From positions 62,001 to 126,000 of the forward strand of contig CALKZY010000034.1 of the NCBI GenBank assembly GCA_938002965.1: DNA of 64,000 nt, in the 5' to 3' direction. Each line of letters starts with the position of its first letter. Position 1 is the stretch's first letter. The notes beneath the pieces were generated by a model. The model worked only from the letters and a program-made list of their open reading frames with translations, did not search any database and was not told the DNA's origin. A program made the translations under genes and the position numbers. The stretch is from an uncultured Acidimicrobiales bacterium (lineage in GTDB: Bacteria > Actinomycetota > Acidimicrobiia > Acidimicrobiales > SZUA-35). Of the stretch, positions 26,026 to 35,400 are shown piece by piece.

Positions 26026-27747
26026 TTATACCGGTCCGCTGGGCGGCGCACCGGATCGTCTGGCAGGGCCGGCACCCAAGACCATGGGATCGCCTTCAAC
26101 TTGAGCTCTGGGATCAGGTCCTGACGATGTCAGGTCGACCGGCTCGGAGCGACCTCGCCCTCCTGGGCCGCCACCCCGGATCGCGCCGTCGGCGGCAAAA
26201 ATCTGACCTCGTGCCGGGCGTCGAGACGGATTCGAGATAACGGGCAGGAGCTTGTCCCGCAAGTTGTCCAGCTGGCGTGACAGGTCGGCCAGACCATCGG
26301 ACTTCTGTCGAGACAGCGGCACCGCCAAAGCGACGGCATCAGCCATGGCAGAGATCTGAAGAGTCGAAGCAAGGTCGAGGGCCGGGCCACAATCGACTAC
26401 CACAATCTGCGCTTTGCGGCGGGCGGCCTCGAGTACCGGAGAGACGGTGTCACGACGGAGCGAAGCCGCGCCGCGGCTCGGTCCCAGACCAAGCACACTC
26501 ACCTCAGGGTCCATTGTGCGGGTAAACACCGAGCGGCCCCGCTGGTCGATGAGCGCACCGTCGTTCAGCACGACTGCTGGCACACCACCGTCTTGTGCGG
26601 CATTGAAGATCGCCGTGATTCGAGGGTCACGAACATCGCCGTCGACGAGGACGACGGACGATCCGCCACTGGCAAATCGTTCGGCCATAGCGAGCGCCAA
26701 CGTCGTTGTTCCCGAACCGCGTTGAGTTCCGACAACGGCCACCGTGAGCGGCTCATTGATCCGAGCCTTCGCTTCAGCCCGAACACAGAGCTGGTCTATG
26801 ACTGGAGCTGCGGAACGCGGTAGAGCTTGGAAGGCAGCGAGAGGTTGGCGAGCCAACGATCGGTAATGAGGCAGTTCGGAGACGACCGGCGCACCCAGGA
26901 TCTCCGAGGCCATCTCGACGTCCAGGACCTTGTTCGAGAATCGGGCCCAGGCCAAGGCGGCGACAATGCCGATCATGGCACCAGCGAAGAGGCCGCCGGC
27001 AAGCAGGAACTGACCGCCGACAGGCACTGGCTCAGTCGGTAGCGTCGCATCCTGGATCACCTCGGTATTAACCCGCAGTCGGGATTCGGAGATGAGGATG
27101 TTCCGTTGCTGAATGAGCTGGGTCAGCTCTGCTTCAACAACGTTTCGTTCACTGATACGAGCCGGGTCGAGTAGGTCACCGGGAGGAAGAGGAGGATAAG
27201 CGGTACGTCGTTCCTGGAAGATCTCAAGGAACGGTTCGGCCTTGTCCTGAATGGCTTCGTTTAGATTGGCCAGCTGATTTCGAAGCCGGGCGATCTCGGC
27301 GTCGAGACGGACGACCTCATCGTTGTCGCCGGTATCCGTATCCAACGTGGCCATGTAGGTGTCGACATAGCTTTGTGCCACTGAGCGAGCCAGATCGGGT
27401 TGAGCGAAGCTGGCTACGACCGTTACAACGTCGGTCTCAGGGTCCTGTTCGACTGCCACTGCCTCGCGAACGTCGGTCAGTGAAAGATTGTTCTCCTGAG
27501 CGACCTGATTAACAAGCGACGCCGACTCAAGAACACTCAGCTGGCCAATGACGTATCGGTTCGGGTCGCTCTGCAAGAACGTGATGCCGCCGACAGTCGG
27601 CTGAACGATGTTAATCCTCGCCTCCGACTCATAGTCGGTGCTGGTAGGAGGATCGCTGAGAAGTCCGGGAAGAGAGCCCAGGAGCGCGAACAACGCAACC
27701 AGCCAGAGGCGGCGGCGCAGCGCTGATAGTACGAAAGAGAGTTCCAT
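26026..27747 (-). CDS. Wzz domain/BY-kinase-like protein lacking the Walker A lysine
   Basis: A 573-aa protein of the same build as the one at 12258: Wzz domain with membrane helices near residues 15-32 and 240-262 and a coiled-coil periplasmic section, then a kinase-like ATPase domain. The P-loop reads VVGTQRGSGTTTLALAMA: T347 stands where the essential lysine should be, while Walker A' VVLVDGDVRDP is intact and Walker B reads IVVVDCGPALD. The last 65 residues are Gly/Pro/Arg-rich with no tyrosine, so the autophosphorylated tail is absent. It probably retains chain-length control but not kinase activity. GGAAGG lies 10 nt before the ATG. Confidence 0.88.
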   Translation of the reverse strand: MELSFVLSALRRRLWLVALFALLGSLPGLLSDPPTSTDYESEARINIVQPTVGGITFLQSDPNRYVIGQLSVLESASLVNQVAQENNLSLTDVREAVAVEQDPETDVVTVVASFAQPDLARSVAQSYVDTYMATLDTDTGDNDEVVRLDAEIARLRNQLANLNEAIQDKAEPFLEIFQERRTAYPPLPPGDLLDPARISERNVVEAELTQLIQQRNILISESRLRVNTEVIQDATLPTEPVPVGGQFLLAGGLFAGAMIGIVAALAWARFSNKVLDVEMASEILGAPVVSELPHYRSLARQPLAAFQALPRSAAPVIDQLCVRAEAKARINEPLTVAVVGTQRGSGTTTLALAMAERFASGGSSVVLVDGDVRDPRITAIFNAAQDGGVPAVVLNDGALIDQRGRSVFTRTMDPEVSVLGLGPSRGAASLRRDTVSPVLEAARRKAQIVVVDCGPALDLASTLQISAMADAVALAVPLSRQKSDGLADLSRQLDNLRDKLLPVISNPSRRPARGQIFAADGAIRGGGPGGRGRSEPVDLTSSGPDPRAQVEGDPMVLGAGPARRSGAPPSGPV

Positions 27748-27814
27748 TTAGGGTGTACCTTCCCAGGCAGGCGATCGACGTAGGACCACACCTCTGCCCG
27801 TCTAGCCTACAACT

Positions 27815-28666
27815 TCATGCTTCACTGCGCTGTGCGCGCTCGGACACCAATCCGACCACGCGTCCGGTCGCAATCGACGCCCGACGTAGGAAGTAGGCCG
27901 CTGTTTTTCGATCCACTGATTGACCATTGGGTCGCAATGCACCCAGGCCGTCAGATGACTCTTCTGAACCGGGCAATCCCCTGCGTGCGAGGATCTGGCT
28001 GAATCCGATGCCATACAGATAGTGCTGGTGCATCATCGAGCGAATTCCTCGGCGATGCCGGTAGTACATGATGGCGTCGCCGCAGTACCCGAGTTGGACA
28101 CCGTGGTCCAGCAACGCCCAGGAGAAGGCGATGTCTTCGCCTCTGGTGAGCCCAACATCAAACCCACCGACAGCCTCAAAGGGGAGGCGCTTTACTCCCA
28201 TGTTGGCCGAGACAAGGTAGTCGTGCCCAAGGAACTGCGGAAGAGCCTGCGGCGTTGCCGGCGGCCGCCAGTCCTCTTGACCGGGAACGGCCAGCAATTC
28301 CTCATCAAGAAACCCACCAACGGCGTCGTAATATTCGAGGGTTTCGACCATTCGCTCGATCCAAAAACGATCGGCGATGTCATCACCGTCGCAGAAGAGC
28401 AGAAGAGATCCCGAGGCCTTCTCGGCTCCGACATTTCTGGCGTGTGACGCCGAGCGGACGTCAGATGAATCCACGATGGAGGCGTCCAGCGTCGAATGAT
28501 CCTTGAGCAGGTTCTGTAGAGCCTTCTCGTGTTCGAGGTTGCTGCTGTTGAGTGACAGCACCAGCTCGAAGTTCTTTCCGTACGACTGTGCGCCAAGCGC
28601 CTCAAGTTGCGCAGGCAGAAATGCATCAATCCGACCCACCGGCATAACTACAGATACATCAGCCAT
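27815..28666 (-). CDS. Family 2 glycosyltransferase
   Basis: A 283-aa GT2 enzyme: N-terminus ADVSVVMPVGRIDAFLPAQL, then VRSASHARNVGAEKASG for nucleotide placement, LLLFCDGDDIADRFW with the DXD metal motif (DGDD), and near residue 165 VGGFDVGLTRGEDIAFSWALL with the ED motif that supplies the catalytic base. The C-terminal part after YYRHRRGIRSMM is cytoplasmic and basic. Its ATG overlaps the last codons of the upstream WecG-like gene by 8 bp, so both probably form one operon. It would extend the repeat unit; donor unknown. A longer frame to 28738 is possible but covers the end of the neighbour. Confidence 0.85.
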   Translation of the reverse strand: MADVSVVMPVGRIDAFLPAQLEALGAQSYGKNFELVLSLNSSNLEHEKALQNLLKDHSTLDASIVDSSDVRSASHARNVGAEKASGSLLLFCDGDDIADRFWIERMVETLEYYDAVGGFLDEELLAVPGQEDWRPPATPQALPQFLGHDYLVSANMGVKRLPFEAVGGFDVGLTRGEDIAFSWALLDHGVQLGYCGDAIMYYRHRRGIRSMMHQHYLYGIGFSQILARRGLPGSEESSDGLGALRPNGQSVDRKTAAYFLRRASIATGRVVGLVSERAQRSEA

Positions 28667-29567
28667 TGGCCGTGACTTCCTCCTGTTGTTTGGACACCCG
28701 CCACTCTTGCCACACCAAGGGGATGAATCGCATGTCACGTATGAAGTACCGGTGGAACAACCTTCTAGGCTCCTGCATGAATCGGTGGAACCACTCCAGC
28801 CCGATCCGGGCCACCCAATCCGGTGCCTTATCGGTCAGACCGAGGTGGAAGGCAAACGAAGCGCCGAGTCCCATTGTCATCGGAATCTCGTCTCCGTCAG
28901 CCGGCCACTGTCGAACAATTGCTTCGGCGATCAAGAGGTCCTTGGGGAAGCCAATTCCCGACAAAACAAATTTGGTGTCGAGATGCTGCGCGTCTTCGAT
29001 AACAGCCAATGCCAAACCGTCGATGGTCGCGGTGTCATCGCGGTCGAACATCGGGGCCACGAGTACGTTGGCCTTGGGATTCTCCTCCACAAGCCCGCTG
29101 GCTATCTCATCCGATGACGCAATGACGGTGACCGAAAGTCCCTTGTCGACAAACCTTGGCCAAAGTTCGCTGAAGAGCAGGCGCCCGGCAAGTCGGGTTG
29201 CCAGCGGTCGACCGAGCACCTTTGAGGCCGTCACGATGGGCTGGCCGTCGGGCAGACAGTACTGCGCCCCCAACAAGACTCCGGTCTCGACTGAATCCGG
29301 CCGCTGAGTCATCTGCACAATGATGTCTACGTTGGGAGTTACAACGTAAGGGAGCTGTCCGGATCGGCGCGGTCGATGACCGTTGATAATGGCGTCCGCC
29401 ACTGTTTTCATGTCAGCGCAGTCGATGAAGTCAAGATTGAAAAGGCGGTGACGCTCAAGGTCGTCAACCAGTTCCAACTCGGATGCGGGGTCACCAATGC
29501 GAGCACCGGTCGGGCTCAGTTCAACCTCATCAGGCTTGTTAACCGGCGTTTGCCAGGCATCAGTCAT
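28659..29567 (-). CDS. WecG/TagA/CpsF-family glycosyltransferase
   Basis: A 302-aa GT26 enzyme, the family that adds the second sugar (often ManNAc or ManNAcA) to an undecaprenyl-linked primer. Family landmarks are VVTPNVDIIVQM near residue 75, YCLPDGQPIVTASKVLGRPLATRLAG, GIGFPKDLLIAE, and GLGASFAFHLG followed by RIGLEWFHRFMQEPRRLFHRY, nearly matching the signature of TagA proteins. The nucleotide-sugar dehydrogenase at 21703 could make the ManNAcA-type donor used by this family, an inference. The ATG at 29567 was chosen over one 45 nt upstream because the latter adds a Trp/Pro/Gly leader that looks untranslated. It is followed by a GT2 gene with an 8-bp overlap. Confidence 0.9.
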   Translation of the reverse strand: MTDAWQTPVNKPDEVELSPTGARIGDPASELELVDDLERHRLFNLDFIDCADMKTVADAIINGHRPRRSGQLPYVVTPNVDIIVQMTQRPDSVETGVLLGAQYCLPDGQPIVTASKVLGRPLATRLAGRLLFSELWPRFVDKGLSVTVIASSDEIASGLVEENPKANVLVAPMFDRDDTATIDGLALAVIEDAQHLDTKFVLSGIGFPKDLLIAEAIVRQWPADGDEIPMTMGLGASFAFHLGLTDKAPDWVARIGLEWFHRFMQEPRRLFHRYFIRDMRFIPLVWQEWRVSKQQEEVTANG

Positions 29568-29749
29568 TGTTGTCGCCCCCCACCAGGGACGCGGACCAAG
29601 GGCCACACACATTGATCTCCCATAGCAGGCTCAATCTCATCGTAGCCTGAGCGAGGCTCGCCACTCTGTCACGATGCTGCCGACAGATGATTTGCTCTGG
29701 AGCCGGTAACCCGTTTTACCTATCGACCTACTTGTCGGAGCGCCGGTGG

Positions 29750-31057
29750 TCATTGTGCCACCTGTGCTCTCGACCGCAACGCCCGCTGTCTGTCAGCCTG
29801 GCGTTGATACACGAAGAGGGCGATCCAGCTGGCTACAGCCAGGTAGGCCTCGCTGGCAAGGGTGGCCACCACAGCTCCCTGCCAGCCCCGACCCGGAATC
29901 AGAGCGATGTAAAGCACGACGGCAACAAGGGCGGCCAGCGTGAACACAATCGCCCGTTCAGGCGCTCGGCCGAGACCAAGCAGGCCGTTCATCGGCGTAC
30001 TACTCAAGCCAATCAAAGGCAAGAAGAGCAACAGCCACGGCACCATGCGTCGGGCATTGCCGAAGTCGCCGACAAGAAGAATCGGCTCGACGATGGGAAG
30101 CAGGATGTAGATGGCGCCAGCAGCGAAACATCCAACCAAGAACATAAAGGCGGTCAAGGTGGCCGAGCGGCGCAAATGATAGCCGTCCGAGTCGTCGCCT
30201 TCGCCCAAGAAGCGGTGGAATGCCGCCTGAGCGATGATTTTCAGTGGGAGCGATCCGAACTCTACGACCCGGTACGCCGCGCCGTAGACCCCGTTCTGCA
30301 GCACAAACCCGTAGTTCTCCAATGCCACCTTGTCGCCGTTGAGCTGAAGGTTCGCTGCACCCATGGGTAGAGCGAACGCTGCGCTCCGGCTGGTGGCGGT
30401 CCGGTCGGGCATGCCAAGTCGGATTCGGTAGCCAACGGCCGGCAACAGGTAGGTCAACAGCCATATGGCGTACAGGCCGTAGAGGACGACATAGGCGATG
30501 GCCAAGTTGCGGATGGTCAACTGGCCGACGAAGAACAACCCCAGCACCGCCACGATTTTCAACACAATAGTGCCAATGCGCACCTTCATCATGGCGACGT
30601 AATCAACGGCGGCTTGCACCAGCATCGAGCCGACGAACAACATTGAGTTGAAGAACAGCTCGCTGAAGACCAAAAGAATGATTTCGAGCGGTGTGAGGTT
30701 CACCATGTAGAAGCCCAGCACGATGGCCACAGCGCTTAGCACGGCGCCACTCATCAGAGCCATCGACACGAAGTTTCGGGCTAAGGAGTCAAGATCAGCC
30801 GAGTAGCGGAGCCTCTCTTGAATGAGCGCCAAGCCTGGTCCGGCGAAGGTGATCGCCCCGAGTGGGCCAATGATGCCGTACATGCCGAGAAACGAGCCGT
30901 ACACGGCCGTGTCCTGGTCGTAGGCCCGCTGTAGGACCATGAACGAACCCAAGGCGGCCACGGTGAAGGCGACCTGTTCGATCGTGGTCCAGACCGTGTC
31001 CTTGCCGAGCCCGTCGAAGGCATGCCAAAGTTTGCCGATTGGCGAGGGAAGTTTCAA
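29750..31057 (-). CDS. Polysaccharide flippase (Wzx-like), copy 2
   Basis: A 435-aa polytopic membrane protein, about 12 hydrophobic segments, with a short polar N-terminus. It resembles MOP-superfamily flippases: TTIEQVAFTVAALGSFMVLQRAY near residue 25 (first membrane helix), AVYGSFLGMYGIIGPLG, and NGDKVALENYGFVLQNGVYGAAYRVVEFGSLP near residue 242, the family's central signature. It apparently starts with TTG, only 4 bp after the polymerase stop; a later ATG would remove the first membrane helix, so TTG is preferred. It is paired with the polymerase at 31062 as one operon. It differs clearly in sequence from the flippase at 20316, so the two probably move different substrates. Confidence 0.85.
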   Translation of the reverse strand: MKLPSPIGKLWHAFDGLGKDTVWTTIEQVAFTVAALGSFMVLQRAYDQDTAVYGSFLGMYGIIGPLGAITFAGPGLALIQERLRYSADLDSLARNFVSMALMSGAVLSAVAIVLGFYMVNLTPLEIILLVFSELFFNSMLFVGSMLVQAAVDYVAMMKVRIGTIVLKIVAVLGLFFVGQLTIRNLAIAYVVLYGLYAIWLLTYLLPAVGYRIRLGMPDRTATSRSAAFALPMGAANLQLNGDKVALENYGFVLQNGVYGAAYRVVEFGSLPLKIIAQAAFHRFLGEGDDSDGYHLRRSATLTAFMFLVGCFAAGAIYILLPIVEPILLVGDFGNARRMVPWLLLFLPLIGLSSTPMNGLLGLGRAPERAIVFTLAALVAVVLYIALIPGRGWQGAVVATLASEAYLAVASWIALFVYQRQADRQRALRSRAQVAQ

Positions 31058-31061
31058 CGCT

Positions 31062-32342
31062 CTAAATCCAGCGGGTCATTTCAGTGGCGGGCGGCGCGAA
31101 CAATGCCGAATCCCGCTTGATCAACAGAACCTTCATCGCCACCAAAAGGCCGAGGAAACCGCCGAGAAGGACATTCTCCGACAAAGCGATGAACAACTGG
31201 GCAACAAGAATGCTGACGACCCAGAGAGCCAGATCGGGCTTAGACCTTAGAGACTGCCACCCACTGCGCAGAACCCCGAACCACAGCACTGAGTAGATGA
31301 CCATGCCTACCACACCGAGCTGCAGCATCAAGTCGAGCGGGCCGTTGTGGGCGTGTGAGCTCTTGAAACCCACCTGGCGCCAGAAGCGATCGGTCTCCCG
31401 GGAGATGTCTTCGAAGTAGAACAAGGCGCCGATGCCGTGGCCGAGGATCGGCCGTTCGGCAATAGCGGTGATGCTGGCTTCCCAAATAAACGTCCGACCT
31501 GAGAACGTCAAGTCTTTCCCATAGGCACTGGTAATCGTCGCCAGCGATGCCACTGCCCCGACTGCCAAACTAAGAAAGCCCAGGACAGAGGCTACGAAGA
31601 AGACGGTGCTGGTCCGCAGATCCTCTCGCTGGCTGTTCTGATAGATTTTCAGCCAGGCGATTCCAATGGCAACAAGGAAGCCCGCTGACAAACCGGTGGC
31701 CGAAGTCGAACCGACCATCAAGACGCCGATCATGCCGAGCGTGCCCCACTTGAGAGTAGGATTCTCGTCGAAGATCATGACAGTGGCCACTCCGACGCAG
31801 AGAAACGGCGTCATGATGTTCTTGTGGGGGAAGAAGCCGTGCCACCCTGGATATGGAGGGATGTCCGGGTCGGGGTCAAGGTGTGCTCGCGTCTCGGGCC
31901 GCAGCACCAACGCAATCACCGTCACGGCGATCGCTATGCGAACGACCCACAGCATGGCCTGCATGAACTCCTTCTGTGGGAGCAGTCCAGCAACGATCGC
32001 CGTGGCGATCACTCCGGGGATCCAACCGCGAAGGATGAGGCTGGTCGGGCCAGCGTCGATGCTCCAAGCAATAGAGGCCGTACAAACCCCGACGATGGCC
32101 AACACGCTGATTGAAACCGGAAGCTGCATGAGGACCGACCGCGGGGCCAGCAAGATGGTGCCCAATGCCATCAGTAGCGGCATGAGACCCAACGTCGGCG
32201 GAAGGAAAAGACCACCAACCACCTGGAAATTCCAGAACATGGCCAATCCGAGGGTCGCCTGTGCAGCCAATGTTCCCAAGGGACCCATTCGGTGGCCCTG
32301 CGGATCGAACCGGGTGGCGCCCGCCGGTCGTACTGTCTGCAT
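31062..32342 (-). CDS. O-antigen polymerase/ligase-type membrane protein (Wzy-like), copy 2
   Basis: A 426-aa polytopic protein with the Wzy_C domain: FSGRTFIWEASITAIAERPILGHGIG near residue 270 and SSHAHNGPLDLMLQLGVVG near residue 310, the same Arg and His landmarks as the protein at 13859. A first loop has PGWHGFFPHKNIM, the FxHKN motif of O-antigen ligase family members. The ATG at 32342 is preceded at 7 nt by TAGGGT, indicating a leaderless promoter for this gene and the flippase. About 11 membrane helices are visible. It may be a polymerase, or a ligase attaching the finished glycan; only biochemistry would tell. Confidence 0.87.
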   Translation of the reverse strand: MQTVRPAGATRFDPQGHRMGPLGTLAAQATLGLAMFWNFQVVGGLFLPPTLGLMPLLMALGTILLAPRSVLMQLPVSISVLAIVGVCTASIAWSIDAGPTSLILRGWIPGVIATAIVAGLLPQKEFMQAMLWVVRIAIAVTVIALVLRPETRAHLDPDPDIPPYPGWHGFFPHKNIMTPFLCVGVATVMIFDENPTLKWGTLGMIGVLMVGSTSATGLSAGFLVAIGIAWLKIYQNSQREDLRTSTVFFVASVLGFLSLAVGAVASLATITSAYGKDLTFSGRTFIWEASITAIAERPILGHGIGALFYFEDISRETDRFWRQVGFKSSHAHNGPLDLMLQLGVVGMVIYSVLWFGVLRSGWQSLRSKPDLALWVVSILVAQLFIALSENVLLGGFLGLLVAMKVLLIKRDSALFAPPATEMTRWI

Positions 32343-32349
32343 CAACAAA

Positions 32350-32355
32350 ACCCTA
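32350..32355 (-). promoter_or_regulatory. Leaderless -10 box before the Wzy-like gene
   Basis: TAGGGT on the minus strand ends 7 nt before the ATG at 32342. It would drive the polymerase-flippase pair (31062 and 29750). Confidence 0.45.
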
Positions 32356-32451
32356 TCACTCGGAATGGCCGGAGAATCCGTCAGGTCGAGCCAATACCCA
32401 TGAGAAAATCAACCAGAACCAGGGCAAACGACTCACCCGGGCGGAATCAAC

Positions 32452-35400
32452 TCAGAGGACGACAGCTTCGTCGCCCAACAACACTCTCAGCTCGGGGACT
32501 AAACCATTCGACGAGTCGACGCAGTAGGCATCAGCCAACCTGACTGCCTGTTGTTCATTCAGGTGGATGAACACCGGCGAATCGCCAGGATGTTCCGACA
32601 AAACCTGCTTGAGTCGATCGATCACGTTGTCGGTCAAGCGGTCGGGTCGAATGTCCAATCGGAGCGGCGGCGCAGATCCAAGGAGCTCGGCTTCGAAGAC
32701 TTCTAACGACTGGATCATCAACTTGGGGTCATCGTCACGTTTGTCCACCCGGCCCCGGGCTACAACGATGCGGTCGTCCTCCAGCAAGTGGCCGTAGTCG
32801 GAGAACGTGCGGGGAAAGACCATCGTCTCAACCCCGTCGGTCAAGTCCTCCAACACGAAGACAGCCATCAGGTCACCGTTACGAGTCCACTTCTTTTGGA
32901 GTGCAGTCACCACTCCCCCGATTGTTACCATCTCGCCGTCTTCACGTTCAGAGAGGTCAGCAATGGCGTCATCGGCCTTGCGTCGCAGTGCTCCCTCAAT
33001 ACCCATCAACGGATGGTCGGAAACGTAGAGTCCGAGCATCTCTTTTTCGAACGACAGTCGCTGTGACTTCTCGAAGTCAATGTCAGTGATCACCGGCCGG
33101 TCATCGAAGCTAGGACCGTCCTCGTCCATGCCGCCGAAGAGAGTCATCACCCCCATGTCGTGCTGACGGCGGGACGCCACCGTCTGATCGACGATGGCCT
33201 CGAAGACCAGTAACAGACCTTTGCGGGCGTGGCCGAGGGAATCAAACGCGCCAGCCTTTATCAGCGACTCCAGTGTGCGCTTGTTCAGCACCTGGTAATC
33301 AACCCGCTCGCAGAAATCAATGAACGAGCTGAACGGCCCGTTCTCGGCCCGCTCGGCGATGACCAGTTCGACGAGTCCCTCGCCGACATTTCGAACCGCT
33401 GACATACCGAAGGCGATGGCATTCAGCTCTTCGCCTTCAGGATCAGGGATGGAGGTGAAGTCGACATCGGACCGATTCACATCGGGAACGAGCACCTTGA
33501 TGCCCATCTGTCGACACTCGTTGAGGTAGATGCCCGCCTTGTCAAGGTTACTTTTTACGCTGGTTAGAAGACAGGCCAGGTACTCGACCGGATAGTTGGC
33601 CTTCAGATAAGCCGTCTGGTAACTGACCAACCCGTAGCCGTAGGAGTGGCTCTTGTTGAAGGCGTAGTCGGCGAACGGCTCGATGATGTCGAACCATTTG
33701 GTGCCCAGCGCTTCGCCGTAGCCGTTGTTCTCACAGCCGGTCACGAACTTGACTCGCTCTTTTGCGATCATTTCGCGAATTTTCTTACCGCACGCCTTGC
33801 GGAGGTTATCGGCGTCGGCCAGCGAGTACCCGGCGAACTTTTGGGCGATCCTCATGACCGCTTCCTGGTAGATCATGAGGCCGTACGTGCTGCCCAGGAT
33901 CTCCTCGGCATCATCATGCAGGTAGCTGATTTCTTGGCGGCCGTTCTTTCGGTCGGCGTAGTCGTTGTGCATGTTGGCAGCCATCGGCCCTGGCCGATAG
34001 AGCGCCACCAGGGCTGCGACATCCTCAAACGAGGTCGGTGCCATCGAACGCATCAGCGCCCGCATGGGCCCCGACTCAAGCTGGAAGACACCGATGGATC
34101 GACCCTCGCGCAACAGCTCGTACGTGCGCTCATCGTCCAGCTCGACATCGTCGATGTCGAGCTCGACCCCGTGAACCGATTCGATCATGGCCAATGCATC
34201 GGAAATGACGTCAAGGTTCCTCAGACCGAGGAAGTCCATCTTCAACAAACCGAGGTCTTCAACCCCGTTCATCTCGTACTGGGTAACGACCGGGGCTTCC
34301 TCGATGTCCTTGCCGGACTCCGGCTTGCGCTGGATCGGCAGGTAGGTAGTCAGGGGGTCTTTGGTAATCACCACGGCGGCAGCGTGAATGCCATCTTGAC
34401 GGCGAAGGCCTTCGAGGCCGCGAGCCACTCGAACAACCTCGGCCACGTCGCGATCCGAGTCGACCATGGACCGCAGTTCGGAGGCGGCCTTGAATCCGTC
34501 TTTGTACTTCTCGGACTCCTCGAAGCAATACTTCAACGGCGTATCGCGGCCCATGACCAGCGGCGGCATGGCCTTGGCGACTTTGTCACCGACGACGTAG
34601 GGGTAGCCGAGAACCCTGGCGGCATCGCGCACCGCTGCGCGCGCTTTGATCTGGGAGAAGGTGACGATCTGGGCGACGTGATCGCGGCCGTATCTCTCGG
34701 CGGCATAGCGGATCATTTCGTCGCGGTACCTGGAGTCGAAGTCCATGTCGATGTCAGGCATGGAGATTCTCGACGGGTTCAAGAACCGTTCGAAGAGCAG
34801 GTCATATTTGATGGGGTCGAGATCGGTGATCCAAAGGCAGTACGCCACGGCACAACCGGCAGCCGAGCCACGACCGGGTCCGACACGGATCTTGGCGTCT
34901 CTGGCATGGCGAATCAGGTCCCAGGTGATCAAGAAGTACGAACTGAATCCCATGTTCTTGATCACGTCGAGCTCGTAAACCAGACGGTCCGTTATCTCGT
35001 CGGTGAGCGTTGACCCCCAACGCACCTTCGCCCCTTCCATCGTGAGATGGCGGAGGTAGTCGTCAGCGCCGATGAACTCCTCGGGGATGGGGAAGTCCGG
35101 TAGTTGGGGTTTGCCGAATTCGATCTCGACGTCGGCTCGCTCGGCAATCCACAGTGTGTTGTCACATGCCTCGGGGAGCTCGGACCATTGCTGTCGAACC
35201 TCCTGAGCCGTTTTGAGGTAGTGCTGGTCGCCATGAAATTTGAAACGTTCGGGGTCACTCATCAGCGAACCGGTTTGCACACACAGCAGAGCATCGTGCG
35301 ACGTGTGGTCGTGTTGCTCGGTGTAGTGCGAGTCGTTGGTGACGATGATCGGTGCGTTGATCTTCTTCGCTATCTCCAACAACTTCGGATTGGTTTCGTG

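Noticed and set aside
33646-35013. A 455-codon open frame on the plus strand opposite dnaE
   Set aside because: Fully inside dnaE, whose protein is conserved throughout; the antisense protein is rich in Val, His and Gly as expected from a shadow and has no motifs.
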